Below, one piece after another: positions 17,814-26,852 of a stretch of DNA of 64,000 nt (position 1 is the stretch's first letter; every line of letters starts with the position of its first letter). A program made the translations under genes and the position numbers. The notes beneath the pieces were generated by a model that was not told the origin of the DNA, made no database searches, and saw only the letters and a program-made list of their open reading frames with translations. The stretch is from Pontibacter sp. SGAir0037 (GTDB lineage: Bacteria; Bacteroidota; Bacteroidia; Cytophagales; Hymenobacteraceae): contig NZ_CP028092.1 of assembly GCF_005491705.1 (NCBI RefSeq), positions 1,488,001-1,552,000 of the forward strand. The letters run 5' to 3'.

Positions 17814-18529
17814 AAGAATTGTTCTAAGTCTTTTAACTGAATAGTGCCTTCGTAGATGGCTTTCCCGATAATGGCACCTTTCACTCCCATTTTATCTAAA
17901 GCTTTAAGATCGTCTACCGTTGTTACTCCGCCACTGGCAATTAGCTCAGCTGCTGGCAGCGCCAGCTTCAGCTGCTGGTAAGTATCGGTGGCTGGCCCCT
18001 GCAGCTTCCCATCTTTGCTTACATCTGTACAGATAAAAAGCCTTGCGCCTGTTTGCAGATAATCCGACATAAAGTCTTGTAAAGGGTGGTTGCTTTCTTC
18101 CGTCCAGGCACTGATGGCGATGTTATTGCCTTTGAAGTCAGCCCCGATTATGATTTTATCCGCACCGTACTGCATGAGCCATTGCTTTACCTTTTCAGGT
18201 TCACGCACAGCAATACTACCCGCCGTGATCTGCGTGGCACCGGCATCAAAAGCTTGCCTGAGCGCCTCATCGGACTGCAGCCCTCCGCCAAAATCTATGG
18301 TGAGACTGGTATTAGCAGCAATGCTTTCCAGCACAGCCAGGTTAACAGGTTTCCGGGCCCTTGCACCGTCCAAGTCAACCAGGTGCAGCCGCTTAATGCC
18401 ATGCGCTTCAAACTGCTTGGCTACTTCCAGCGGATTGCTGTTGTACGTGGTTTGCTGGGCAAAATCGCCCTCCGTCAGGCGCACACACTGGCCGCCTATA
18501 ATATCTATGGCAGGTATAATTTCCATCAT
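17807..18529 (-). CDS. hisA: ProFAR isomerase (phosphoribosylformimino-5-aminoimidazole carboxamide ribotide isomerase)
   Basis: A 240-residue barrel that begins IIPAIDIIGGQCVRLTEGDF, where the Asp of AIDI is the catalytic base. HLVDLDGA near residue 50 and the phosphate motifs FGGGLQ and ASGGV are present. The start at 18529 overlaps the hisH stop as ATGA. A second ATG lies directly after it at 18526. It performs step 4 of histidine synthesis. Confidence 0.96.
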   Translation of the reverse strand: MMEIIPAIDIIGGQCVRLTEGDFAQQTTYNSNPLEVAKQFEAHGIKRLHLVDLDGARARKPVNLAVLESIAANTSLTIDFGGGLQSDEALRQAFDAGATQITAGSIAVREPEKVKQWLMQYGADKIIIGADFKGNNIAISAWTEESNHPLQDFMSDYLQTGARLFICTDVSKDGKLQGPATDTYQQLKLALPAAELIASGGVTTVDDLKALDKMGVKGAIIGKAIYEGTIQLKDLEQFLC

Positions 18530-19107
18530 AAAGCTAAGAAGTTCTTGAGAATCTGGCTGCCGGCTGGTCCGCTTTTCTCCGGGTGAAACTGGGCAGCATA
18601 AAAGTTTTTATAGTGCAGAGCAGCTGAAAAAGGCTCCGGGTAAGCGGTTTGTGCTATTGTGCAATCTCCTACAGGCACGTAGTAGCTGTGCACATAGTAT
18701 ACATTCTCCTGCTCGTTTATACCTGTAAACAAAGGAGACTGCAGGTTTTCCAATTGGTTCCAGCCCATGTGCGGCACCTTCAGATCTGTTTGAAAACGCT
18801 TAACTTTAGTTGGAATGATGCCGAGCATGTTGGTGTCTCCTTCCTCGGAATGCTGGCACAATAGCTGCATGCCAAGGCACACGCCAAAAAAAGGTTGCTC
18901 CAGGGTGGGAAGCAGTTGATCCAGGTTACGGGCTTTAAGCTGTGCCATGGCCGAAGAAGCTTCTCCCACTCCCGGAAAAATAACTTTGTCAGCAGCCTTT
19001 ATGGTTTCAGCGTCACAGCTCAGCGTTCCCTGCACGCCCAGGCGCTCCAGGGCAAACATAACCGATTGCACGTTTCCGGCTTTATAATCTACTATAATTA
19101 AATTCAT
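18526..19107 (-). CDS. hisH: Imidazole glycerol phosphate synthase glutaminase subunit
   Basis: A 193-residue class I glutamine amidotransferase. The nucleophile Cys is in FFGVCLGMQLLCQ (near residue 78), and the His and Glu of the triad are in AAQFHPEKSG near the C-terminus. The loop FPGVGEA starts near residue 46. It is the first structural gene of hisHAF-x-IE. The gene begins 67 nt after a transcription terminator with an upstream His leader peptide, so it is probably attenuation-controlled. Confidence 0.96.
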   Translation of the reverse strand: MNLIIVDYKAGNVQSVMFALERLGVQGTLSCDAETIKAADKVIFPGVGEASSAMAQLKARNLDQLLPTLEQPFFGVCLGMQLLCQHSEEGDTNMLGIIPTKVKRFQTDLKVPHMGWNQLENLQSPLFTGINEQENVYYVHSYYVPVGDCTIAQTAYPEPFSAALHYKNFYAAQFHPEKSGPAGSQILKNFLAL

Positions 19108-19173
19108 TTCTGCTTAAATAAGAAATTATGAATCAGGAATTAAAACTGAAGCAGCTGTTACCACTGCTGCTAA

Positions 19174-19205
19174 TAAAAAAGCCTGGCTCTTGATGGAGTC
19201 AGGCT
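19174..19205 (-). terminator. Attenuator terminator of the hisH operon
   Basis: In the minus-strand RNA a 10-position stem (arms 19196-19205 and 19180-19189, nine pairs and one A-C mismatch) with a 6-nt loop is followed at once by six U. It is upstream of hisH, not downstream of any complete gene, and begins 21 nt after the His leader stop. A competing helix can be drawn between GGAGCAG in the leader (19247-19253) and CUGACUCC of the 5' arm, seven pairs with one bulge. Confidence 0.75.
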
Positions 19206-19226
19206 CTTGGATATTTCTTTCTTCTG

Positions 19227-19307
19227 TTAGCAAATCCATAGGCATACTGCTCCGAAACCCAAGCTTCGAATACAATGGTAATGCATATGTGTGGTCTTGC
19301 TTCTCAT
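19227..19307 (-). CDS. Histidine leader peptide of the hisH operon
   Basis: A 26-codon ORF with ATG at 19307 and TAA at 19227-19229. The peptide has three His codons in the stretch TTHMHYHC (His7, His9, His11). It starts 5 nt after a TATATTTG -7 box and ends 21 nt before an intrinsic terminator that precedes hisH. In classical attenuation a ribosome stalled at the His codons would favour the antiterminator (19247-19253 paired with the terminator 5' arm). The His density is lower than in the hisG leader, so the call rests mainly on position, promoter and terminator together. Confidence 0.65.
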   Translation of the reverse strand: MRSKTTHMHYHCIRSLGFGAVCLWIC

Positions 19308-19312
19308 ATTCA

Positions 19313-19320
19313 CAAATATA
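19313..19320 (-). promoter_or_regulatory. Bacteroidota -7 box for the hisH operon
   Basis: TATATTTG on the minus strand matches TAnnTTTG exactly. No clear TTTG lies 19-21 bases upstream. Transcription would start within a few bases of the leader ATG at 19307, which gives an almost leaderless mRNA. Confidence 0.5.
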
Positions 19321-19422
19321 GTGTATGCGGGTTACAATTCAGCTACTCCCCATGTAAAAACTTTAGGAAGATGTTTTGTTTAACCTTACATTGCTAAATT
19401 ACAGTCTGCTAACAAGGTAGCC

Positions 19423-20766
19423 TTAAAGTAATGTGCCACGAAGAATAGACGCTGCAATCGTAAAATAAATGATCAGCCCGGTTACATCTACCAGCGTAGC
19501 CACAAACGGAGCAGACGACGTTGCAGGATCCAGCCCGAGCTTCTGAAGCAGGAACGGAATCATAGATCCTGATAGTGTTCCCCATAACACGATGCCGATC
19601 AAAGACAAGCCGACTGTTAATCCGATCAGTATAGCATACTCTCCGTAATCGTAAAAGCCTGCCTGCTGCCAGAGAAATATGCGCAGGAAACCTACAGCAC
19701 CGAGTATAAGCCCCAGCATAAGGCCAGAAAGAATTTCTTTACGCATCACATACCACCAGTCTCTTAGCCCTAGCTCCTTAATGGCCATAGCCCGAACGAT
19801 AAGCGTGGCGGCCTGTGAACCGGAGTTACCACCACTGGAGATAATGAGCGGAATAAAGAGAGCCAACACTACAGCCTGTGAGATTTCTTCCTCAAAAAAG
19901 CCCATAGCTGAAGCTGTCAGCATTTCTCCCAGGAAAAGGATGATCAGTACGCTGGCGCGTTTACGAACCAGCGTCAACAGGGGTGTATCGGTATACGACA
20001 ATTCCAGCGCTTCCAAACCCCCAAACTTCTGAATATCCTCGGTGTCTCTTCGCTCTATTTCATCAAAAATGTCGTCGAATGTAACTATACCCACTAACAC
20101 ACCGCTTTCTGATACCACAGGCATTACGGCTCTGTCGTATTTATTGAACTGTTCTATGGCTTCGTCCTTGGTCATGGTGGTGGTGAGGCTCACAAAGGTA
20201 TAGTCCATCAACGACTCCACTGTCTGCTCTTCATCTGCCATCAGCAGCTTTCCGATCCGGATGTCGTCGATGAGCTTATTGTCCTTATCAACCACATAAA
20301 TATGGTTAAGTGTTTCTGCTTTTTTACCGTAGCGCTTAATGTTGTTCAAAGCCTGCTTAACACTCCAGCCTTTGCGGGCCTGAATGTAATAAGGTGTCAT
20401 GAGACGTGCAATGCTCTTTTCAGGGTATCCCAGCAGGTTTAACGCGATACGTTTTTCTTCCGGGGAAAGCAGGTTGATAGATTCTTTGATGAGCAGATCC
20501 GGGAAATTCTCAAAAATCTCGGTGCGGTCGTCCGGGGCCATATTTTCAAGCATTTCTGCTGTATCGGTAGAGCCCAGCTGTTTCAGTATTTCCTCCTGAA
20601 CCGCATGGTTAAAATAAGTAAAGACCTCGGCCTTTAACTCTCCTGGCAGCAGCAGAAAGGCCAGCACGCGTTCTTTGGAGTTAAGCTCACATATTACTTC
20701 AGAAATATCGTTTGGGTGCCTGTTCCGCAGATCCTTTAGGTTCAGATCATTTGTTGCTGAGTTCAT
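19423..20766 (-). CDS. mgtE: Magnesium transporter MgtE
   Basis: 447 residues of the standard plan: an MgtE N-domain (about 1-130, with EEILKQLGSTDTAEMLENMAPDD), two CBS domains (about 135-255, with AVMPVVSESGVLVGIVTFDD) and five membrane helices (about 270-447). The pore and Mg2+ signature is PLIISSGGNSGSQAATLIVRA, with PFVATLVDVTGL in the last part. The cytosolic domains sense Mg2+ and close the pore. It follows a putative lipoprotein gene by 10 bases and may be co-transcribed with it. There is no room for a Mg2+ riboswitch directly upstream. Confidence 0.96.
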   Translation of the reverse strand: MNSATNDLNLKDLRNRHPNDISEVICELNSKERVLAFLLLPGELKAEVFTYFNHAVQEEILKQLGSTDTAEMLENMAPDDRTEIFENFPDLLIKESINLLSPEEKRIALNLLGYPEKSIARLMTPYYIQARKGWSVKQALNNIKRYGKKAETLNHIYVVDKDNKLIDDIRIGKLLMADEEQTVESLMDYTFVSLTTTMTKDEAIEQFNKYDRAVMPVVSESGVLVGIVTFDDIFDEIERRDTEDIQKFGGLEALELSYTDTPLLTLVRKRASVLIILFLGEMLTASAMGFFEEEISQAVVLALFIPLIISSGGNSGSQAATLIVRAMAIKELGLRDWWYVMRKEILSGLMLGLILGAVGFLRIFLWQQAGFYDYGEYAILIGLTVGLSLIGIVLWGTLSGSMIPFLLQKLGLDPATSSAPFVATLVDVTGLIIYFTIAASILRGTLL

Positions 20767-20776
20767 ATATGGTGCT

Positions 20777-21556
20777 TTAATTTAAGTTAAGGCCAAATAC
20801 CAGCCCTACCCAAGGTTTATGCTGATAAATCCAGTCTTGTCTGTTCTTATCCAGCAGATGGTCTGTACCGACTGCTAATCCAGGTGTAAAGTTATTCAAA
20901 CCAATGATACCCGCCACACCATTCAGAAAAACGACACCGTCATATTCATACGCTAGCTGGTTAGAAGTGAAAGATTCGTTGATGAGCGATGAACCCAAGC
21001 CTGTAAAAAAGCCAATGCTATAGCCGAAGTGGTTAAAGCTTCTTCTGTAGTTACGTAACGGCGTGTTTTTATACCTGATTCTGAACAGATCGTTTCTGAC
21101 GCCCAGGTATACAGCTCCCTGGAAACTGGTGTTTAACTGGTGCGGAATACCTGCGGTGCCTGGCCTGTATTTAAGCGGAATAGTAAGAACATCTATATCG
21201 AAAGAAGGTTTGGAGAATGTATATGCCTTTTCTGCCTGTGTCTCACGCTCCACCGGAATGGCAAAAACAGTTTTGTTAAGTGTATCCAGTACAATGCCTG
21301 CGGTTGTGGTTACCATGGGATACATGGTGAGTGTATCCTCCGTTATGTCAACATATACCCTGCCTGGTGTAGTGCCAGTTGCTGTTATTTTATAGATACC
21401 TTCTGAAAACTGGTATTTGGATGACTCTCTTAAAGAAGAACAGGCACAGGTACTTATGAGCAGCATGTAAAGATAAAGTTGAAGTACTTTTTTCTCCACA
21501 GGTTTGCCCTGCACAGATTTAGAACGGTAAACTGGCGTTTTGTATGATTTTATCAT
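20777..21556 (-). CDS. Hypothetical envelope protein (possible lipoprotein)
   Basis: A 259-residue protein not recognised as a known family. The N-terminus is charged, then YLYMLLISTCACSSLRES gives a hydrophobic stretch and a cysteine that could be lipidated, though the box is not canonical. The body is rich in aromatic and beta-strand-like segments (KYQFSEGIYKITATG, GRVYVDITEDTLTMYP) and ends FGLNLN, compatible with an outer-membrane-associated beta protein. It lies 10 bases upstream of mgtE on the same strand. If the true start is the Met at about residue 31, the signal sequence would be shorter. Confidence 0.6.
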   Translation of the reverse strand: MIKSYKTPVYRSKSVQGKPVEKKVLQLYLYMLLISTCACSSLRESSKYQFSEGIYKITATGTTPGRVYVDITEDTLTMYPMVTTTAGIVLDTLNKTVFAIPVERETQAEKAYTFSKPSFDIDVLTIPLKYRPGTAGIPHQLNTSFQGAVYLGVRNDLFRIRYKNTPLRNYRRSFNHFGYSIGFFTGLGSSLINESFTSNQLAYEYDGVVFLNGVAGIIGLNNFTPGLAVGTDHLLDKNRQDWIYQHKPWVGLVFGLNLN

Positions 21557-21610
21557 AGGCAGAATGGATGCTTATGAAATGGGCGCTTTCAGGTTAATTA
21601 AACCTGTATA

Positions 21611-22054
21611 TTAATTCTTTAGCTTAATTTTTACAGCTGAGCTATTCTGCGTGAAACTGAACTTAGCTTCCTCGAAACTGGTTGCGCGCGTGGCGTGGTA
21701 TAGGCTGTTGGAGAAACCATAAGGTTCCTTCGGAATTCCCAGGAAGTTTGTATCGATGGTGCCGTTATTGTTGGTGTCGTAGAACAAAGCAATGGCATAT
21801 TCACCAAACGTTGCGTTTTCTATTTTCGCTACAGCTTTATCCTGCTTCGTTACCTTTACTTTGGCATTATAGGCAGCTTTTCCTTTTTCCGGAAAATCCG
21901 CTGCTTTGTTGTAAATACCTATATAAACGGTACCGCTTTTATCAGCTGGCAAATTACTGAGCTCTATCACCATTGTTCCGGAAAACTGAGGCGCCGGCTG
22001 AAGGTATAAGAAGGAACTTGTCAGGAGTAACAGGAAAGATAGTACTGAAGTCAT
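21611..22054 (-). CDS. DUF2141 domain secreted protein
   Basis: A 147-residue protein with a signal peptide (MTSVLSFLLLLTSSFLYLQ) and the DUF2141 signature FGEYAIALFYDTNNNGTIDTNFLGIPKEPYGFSN (about residues 84-117, given here as key positions). The NNGxxDTN part looks like a short calcium-type acidic loop. DUF2141 proteins are secreted proteins of Bacteroidota with unknown function. The ATG at 22054 gives the complete signal peptide. Confidence 0.82.
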   Translation of the reverse strand: MTSVLSFLLLLTSSFLYLQPAPQFSGTMVIELSNLPADKSGTVYIGIYNKAADFPEKGKAAYNAKVKVTKQDKAVAKIENATFGEYAIALFYDTNNNGTIDTNFLGIPKEPYGFSNSLYHATRATSFEEAKFSFTQNSSAVKIKLKN

Positions 22055-22320
22055 AGTTGAGAAAAGCCTTACTCATACCAACAAGGCTGATGCGCTTTTA
22101 ATTAAGATTTAGAATAGCTCTTTGACATAAAGGAATCACAATCAGCCGTTTATCTAAGTCTTCATCTGGCAGAGCCCTGTTGGAAGGTTTGGCAGAAATA
22201 AGTGGAACATTTTTGTAAGCCTTACGAGTTCAGCCGAACTATGTTTGCAGCCTGCCATCCATACCAACTGCCCTTCCTGCTATACTGAAACAGCAGAATA
22301 GGCAGCTGGATGAAATAACA
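22055..22320. other. Intergenic region between the DUF2141 gene and the trp operon end
   Basis: 266 bases with no coding frame that I can support. It should contain the DUF2141 promoter for minus-strand transcription, but no exact TAnnTTTG box was found close to the gene. A hairpin at 22265-22308 is listed separately. Confidence 0.4.
22265..22308 (-). terminator. Imperfect hairpin after the trp operon
   Basis: Outer arms (22301-22308 with 22265-22272, 8 pairs with one G-U) and inner arms (22292-22298 with 22074-like segment 22274-22281, one bulge) form a long stem 13 bases past the aroF stop. No U-run follows, so it may stabilise the 3' end rather than terminate. Confidence 0.4.
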
Positions 22321-23331
22321 CTAGAAATTTTCGCGGAGCTCGTACGCCTGACGCATACGACGGATCAGGCGTTCTGACTCCTGAAAATTTACAGTCTGTT
22401 GTCCGTCCGAAAAGGCTTCTTCCGGTTTCTGGTGCGTTTCATAGATAACTCCGTCGGCTCCGGCCATAACCGCAGCCAGAGACATTTCTTCTACATAATC
22501 CCGGATGCCGATACCATGAGACGGATCAACGATTACCGGAAGGTGCGTTTTCTCTTTAAGCACCGGCACGGCATTCAGGTCCAGGATGTTGCGGTATGCT
22601 TTTTCATAACCACGGATACCGCGCTCGCAAAGCATAATCTTCTCATTGCCATTCGAAAAAATATATTCGGCTGCCTGCAGGAGCTCTTCTATAGTTCCTG
22701 AAATGCCGCGCTTCAGCAGCACAGGCTTCTGCGCTTCTCCCAGCGAATCGAGCAGGTTAAAGTTCTGGCTGTTACGGGCTCCTACCTGGAACACATCCAC
22801 ATAATCAATCATTTCTTCAATCTGGGAAACTTGCATCACCTCAGTTATGATTTTAATGCCATTGGCGCTGCAGATCTGGTGAAACATTTTCAGGCCTTCT
22901 ATGCCCAGACCCCGGAAAGCATAAGGAGAGCTCCTAGGTTTGAAAACACCTCCCCGCATAATTTTTACATTATTGGCTTTTAAGTGTTCCACTACCAGCT
23001 CAATCTGCCGTTCGTTTTCAATAGAGCAAGGGCCAGCCATAATACTGAATTGTCCTTCTCCTATCACCACACCATCTCCTAAATCGATATGAGTAGGCTC
23101 CACCCGCCATTTACGGGATATAAGTTTATACTCGTCTGATACATGGTAAATATCAGCGACGCCATCCAGCTGACCGATGTGGCGGATATCGAAATCCTTT
23201 TTGCCAATAGCTACCAGGTAGTGTCCCTCCTGTGTCTTTACTTCGTTCGCTTTGTAACCTATCTCTTCTACTTTTAGCAGAATATTTTCTTTTATAGCAT
23301 CAGGTACTCCCTGCTGTAATCTTATGACCAT
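22321..23331 (-). CDS. aroF: 3-deoxy-7-phosphoheptulonate synthase, type I beta with N-terminal regulatory domain
   Basis: A 336-residue DAHP synthase. The first 68 residues or so form the ferredoxin-like regulatory domain seen in Thermotoga-type enzymes, ahead of the catalytic barrel. That barrel contains IMAGPCSIE (residues 98-106), GGVFKPRSSPYAFRGLG, DVFQVGARN, LLKRG and PVIVDPSHGIG. It condenses PEP and erythrose 4-phosphate, the entry step to aromatic amino acids. It is the last gene of the trp operon (3 bases after trpA), which couples supply of chorismate to tryptophan demand. Confidence 0.94.
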   Translation of the reverse strand: MVIRLQQGVPDAIKENILLKVEEIGYKANEVKTQEGHYLVAIGKKDFDIRHIGQLDGVADIYHVSDEYKLISRKWRVEPTHIDLGDGVVIGEGQFSIMAGPCSIENERQIELVVEHLKANNVKIMRGGVFKPRSSPYAFRGLGIEGLKMFHQICSANGIKIITEVMQVSQIEEMIDYVDVFQVGARNSQNFNLLDSLGEAQKPVLLKRGISGTIEELLQAAEYIFSNGNEKIMLCERGIRGYEKAYRNILDLNAVPVLKEKTHLPVIVDPSHGIGIRDYVEEMSLAAVMAGADGVIYETHQKPEEAFSDGQQTVNFQESERLIRRMRQAYELRENF

Positions 23332-23334
23332 GTT

Positions 23335-24111
23335 CTAGTTTCGAATATTTTGAATAAAAGTACGGATGTTTTGTGCCAGGCTTCCTTCCTGTGCCAGTGC
23401 CTTGATAAAAGCACTGCCGATAATTGCTCCCTGCGCGTGGTTGCAGGCCTGTGAAAAAGTTTCTTTGTTGTGAATGCCAAAGCCAATCATACCGGGATTT
23501 CGGAGCCCCATTTGGGCAACACGCTGAAAATAAGCAGTATTAGCCACAGCTTTTCCGTTTGTACTACCTGTTGTGGAGGCAGAAGAAACCATGTAAACAA
23601 AGCCATTGGTATGGCTGTCGATTTCCCGGATGCGCTGCTCTGGCGTCTGGGGTGTTACCAGAAACACTTTGCTCAGGTTATTTTCTTCAAAGATGGGTTT
23701 ATACTCCCGCACATAATCAGCAAGTGGAAGATCAGGCAAAATAATGCCGTCTATGCCTACTTCTTTACATTTCTGGCAGAAACGCGTTACCCCGTACTGC
23801 ATCACCGGGTTCAGATACCCCATCAGAACCAGCGGAATCTGGGTGTGCCGGCGGATATCCTGCAGTTGCCCGAATAGTGCCGGAATGGTCATGCCATTCC
23901 GGATGGCTATTTCGCTGCTCTGCTGAATAGTGGGTCCATCTGCCAGCGGATCTGAAAAAGGCATACCTACTTCAATCAGGTCGACACCGTTTTTCTCCAG
24001 CTCCAGAATAATGGATACCGTATCGTTCAGATTGGGATAGCCTGCTGTGAAATATACCGACAGCAGCCCCTGCTGCTTTTCTGCAAAGAGTCTTTGGATT
24101 CTATTCTCCAT
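23335..24111 (-). CDS. trpA: Tryptophan synthase alpha subunit
   Basis: A 258-residue barrel. The catalytic Glu is in [20 protein letters not shown] (near residue 46) and the catalytic Asp is in [15 protein letters not shown] (near 130). It releases indole from indole-3-glycerol phosphate and passes it to TrpB. It overlaps trpB by 11 bases. The family's VSSASTTGS phosphate-loop region is present. Confidence 0.97.
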   Translation of the reverse strand: MENRIQRLFAEKQQGLLSVYFTAGYPNLNDTVSIILELEKNGVDLIEVGMPFSDPLADGPTIQQSSEIAIRNGMTIPALFGQLQDIRRHTQIPLVLMGYLNPVMQYGVTRFCQKCKEVGIDGIILPDLPLADYVREYKPIFEENNLSKVFLVTPQTPEQRIREIDSHTNGFVYMVSSASTTGSTNGKAVANTAYFQRVAQMGLRNPGMIGFGIHNKETFSQACNHAQGAIIGSAFIKALAQEGSLAQNIRTFIQNIRN

Positions 24112-25291
24112 CGAAATGAAATCTTTTTAAATAAGTTGCCAGATCTTTATCCCCACGGCCGGAAAGGTTTACCACCACTACATCATCAGGTTTAGCGCCT
24201 ATTCTACCCAAAGCAGCCAGTGCATGTGCACTCTCCAGGGCCGGAATTATGCCTTCCAGGCGCGTTAGTTCCAGTACTGCCTGCAGCGCCTCATCATCTG
24301 TGATGCTTTCAAAAATGGCCCGCTGCGACTGGTGCAGGTGTGCGTGCAATGGCCCTACGCCCGGATAATCCAGGCCTGCAGAAATGGAGTAAGGCTCCAC
24401 TACCTGTCCGTCTTCCGTTTGCATAAGCAACGTACGGCTTCCGTGGATGATACCTTCTTTGCCCAGTACCGATGTAGCAGCCGATTCTCCTGAATGAACT
24501 CCCAGTCCGGCGGCTTCTACCGCTACCAGTTTCACTTCAGGTCTGTCGAGGTAATGATAGAAAGCTCCGGCTGCGTTACTGCCACCACCCACACAAGCCA
24601 CTACATAATCAGGGTAATCGCGGTTTTCCTTCTGCTGCAGCTGTGCCATCATTTCTTCTGAAATTACTGCCTGAAAGCGGGCAACCATGTCGGGGTATGG
24701 GTGTGGGCCAACTACGGAACCGATAATATAGTAAGTGTCTTCCGGATTGTTGATCCAGTCGCGAATGGCCTCATTGGTAGCGTCTTTCAACGTTTTGCTG
24801 CCGCTGGTTGTCGGAGTAACGGTAGCTCCTAACATTTTCATTCTGGCAACATTAGGGGCTTGTCTTTCGATATCTACTTCACCCATGTATACAATGCATT
24901 CCAGCCCCATAAGAGCACACACAGTTGCCGTGGCCACGCCATGCTGCCCGGCGCCGGTCTCGGCTATAATGCGCTTTTTACCAAGACGCTTTGCCAGCAG
25001 GATCTGCCCGATGGTATTGTTTATTTTATGAGCGCCTGTATGGTTCAGGTCTTCCCGTTTCAGGTAAATTTTGGTGTTATATTTTTCTGAAAGGCGCTTG
25101 GCAAAATATAAAGGCGTAGGGCGGCCAACATAATCCCTCAGGAGTGCCTGCAGCTCTTCCTGAAATGCTGGCTCATACATGATGTTGAGGTAATTGGCAC
25201 GCAGTTCCTCTACATTCGGAAAAAGCATTTCTGGAACGTAAGCGCCCCCAAATTTTCCGTAAAAACCGTTTTCGTCTACTGAGTATTTCAT
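24101..25291 (-). CDS. trpB: Tryptophan synthase beta subunit
   Basis: A 396-residue PLP enzyme. The PLP lysine is in [15 protein letters not shown] (near residue 86), with [11 protein letters not shown] after it. The phosphate-binding [10 protein letters not shown] loop is near 228-237 and [12 protein letters not shown] follows. Normal length. It combines indole and serine into tryptophan. It follows trpF by 84 bases, which contain no clear promoter. Confidence 0.98.
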   Translation of the reverse strand: MKYSVDENGFYGKFGGAYVPEMLFPNVEELRANYLNIMYEPAFQEELQALLRDYVGRPTPLYFAKRLSEKYNTKIYLKREDLNHTGAHKINNTIGQILLAKRLGKKRIIAETGAGQHGVATATVCALMGLECIVYMGEVDIERQAPNVARMKMLGATVTPTTSGSKTLKDATNEAIRDWINNPEDTYYIIGSVVGPHPYPDMVARFQAVISEEMMAQLQQKENRDYPDYVVACVGGGSNAAGAFYHYLDRPEVKLVAVEAAGLGVHSGESAATSVLGKEGIIHGSRTLLMQTEDGQVVEPYSISAGLDYPGVGPLHAHLHQSQRAIFESITDDEALQAVLELTRLEGIIPALESAHALAALGRIGAKPDDVVVVNLSGRGDKDLATYLKRFHFDGE

Positions 25292-25375
25292 ATATTTTTG
25301 GATGAAAGACTATTTGACAAAATACGAAGGACTGTTACTTCAGAGTCGTTTGTCTTTTGTCTGTTGTCTGATAAT

Positions 25376-25996
25376 TCAACTCTTAACTTGCTCCATCAGG
25401 CGCTTCAGCTTCTCCACCTCCTTCAGCCCCGGCTGCAGCTCAAAACCACTATTTACATCAATAGCAAATGGCTTTCTCCTGATGCTTTTTATCCCGCTGA
25501 TATTCTCCAGGTTAAGCCCGCCGCTCAGGAAGTATGGCTTAGGAGAAGGATATTGGTTTAGCTGCTCCCAGTCAAACACAAAACCATTGCCGCCATGCTC
25601 TTTCCCTTTGGTATCAAAGAGAAAGAAGTCGCAGGTATTTTCAAAAGGAGCCAGCACATCAAAGTTAAAGCTTTCCCCTACCGAAAAGACTTTAATTACT
25701 TTTAAACCAGTCTGCTGTAGCTCCAGGCACTGCGCAGGTGTTTCGGAACCATGCAACTGTACCAGTTCCAGATTGTACTGTCTTGCCAGGTCCAGAATAA
25801 CTGTGGTCGTCTCATTCACAAATACCCCTACCCGCTGCACACCTGCAGGCAAATTTGCCAAACTGCTTGCATCTATACCGGGTAATGCATAACGCCGGGA
25901 GCCTGAAAAGAAAATAAAGCCCAGGTAGTCTGGTTGCAGTGCCGCCACCTGTTGGATGTTCTCCGGCTCCCGCATCCCGCAGACCTTTATTTTCAT
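25376..25996 (-). CDS. trpF: Phosphoribosylanthranilate isomerase
   Basis: A 206-residue barrel beginning MKIKVCGMREPENI, with the catalytic Cys at position 6. The catalytic Asp and phosphate site are in FLFDTKGKEHGG and FLSGGLNLENI, and DVNSGFE is the late signature. It converts phosphoribosylanthranilate into CdRP. It overlaps trpC by 4 bases. Confidence 0.96.
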   Translation of the reverse strand: MKIKVCGMREPENIQQVAALQPDYLGFIFFSGSRRYALPGIDASSLANLPAGVQRVGVFVNETTTVILDLARQYNLELVQLHGSETPAQCLELQQTGLKVIKVFSVGESFNFDVLAPFENTCDFFLFDTKGKEHGGNGFVFDWEQLNQYPSPKPYFLSGGLNLENISGIKSIRRKPFAIDVNSGFELQPGLKEVEKLKRLMEQVKS

Positions 25997-26808
25997 ACCA
26001 GCGCCGCCTTTTTCTCCTGTAGCACTCTGAACTCTTTCATAAAAGCGGCTGCTGCTCGTTCCGGCCTGCTATTGGTCATAAAACTTTCTCCAATCAGGAA
26101 ACCGTTATAACCGGCTTCTTTCAGTTCTACCAGTGTTTGCGGATTACGCAAACCACTTTCAGAAATCTTGGTCATGCCCGAAGGTATGTGCCGGGAAAGT
26201 TCATATGATAAAGCCACATCAGTCTGAAATGTTTTCAGGTTGCGGTTATTTACACCTACAACCGTTATACCCTCGCAAAGGCTCTCCTGTAGCTCTTCCA
26301 GGCTATGCACTTCCAGCAACACCTCTAAACCGAATGTACGGGCAAAGGCTGCCAGTTCCTGAATACGTTTAGCCGGTAAAGCAGCGGCAATCAGCAGGAT
26401 AGCATCGGCACCAATCGACTTCGCTTCAACAACCTGGTATTCATCTACCATAAAGTCTTTCCGCAGAATCGGGCAATAATTAAATTTTCTACCAATCACT
26501 AGGTCCTCGTTTTTACCTCCAAAGTATTTGGTATCTGTCAGGATAGAAAGTGCAGAAGCCCCGGCCTGCATATAGCCGATAGAAGTTCGCTCTACCGAAA
26601 CATAAGGATTGATATCGCCTTTTGATGGAGATTTTCTTTTGATCTCAGCAATAATGCCTGTTTTATCCGGGCGCAACAGGTAATGCTCCAGCGACATGCA
26701 AGGGGTGCCGAAATAAAGGCTTTTCTCCAGCAGTTTAGTTGGATACAGCTCTTTGCGCTCGGCCACTTCCTTCTGTTTATCAGCTATAATCTGCTCAAGT
26801 ATATTCAT
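25993..26808 (-). CDS. trpC: Indole-3-glycerol phosphate synthase
   Basis: A 271-residue barrel with IIAEIKRKSPSKGDI (near residue 53, catalytic Lys), CPILRKDFMVDEYQ, VLLEVHSLEEL and GVNNRNLKTF, ending with SESGL and GFLIGESFM. It is a stand-alone enzyme, not fused to TrpF. It forms indole-3-glycerol phosphate. It starts 44 bases after trpD. Confidence 0.97.
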   Translation of the reverse strand: MNILEQIIADKQKEVAERKELYPTKLLEKSLYFGTPCMSLEHYLLRPDKTGIIAEIKRKSPSKGDINPYVSVERTSIGYMQAGASALSILTDTKYFGGKNEDLVIGRKFNYCPILRKDFMVDEYQVVEAKSIGADAILLIAAALPAKRIQELAAFARTFGLEVLLEVHSLEELQESLCEGITVVGVNNRNLKTFQTDVALSYELSRHIPSGMTKISESGLRNPQTLVELKEAGYNGFLIGESFMTNSRPERAAAAFMKEFRVLQEKKAALV

Positions 26809-26852
26809 TGGGTTGATTTAAAATTTAAAGATAAACTATAGATAATTTCACA

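Noticed and set aside
20767..20776. Mg2+ riboswitch before mgtE
   Set aside because: Only 10 bases separate mgtE from the upstream gene, so there is no room for an M-box.
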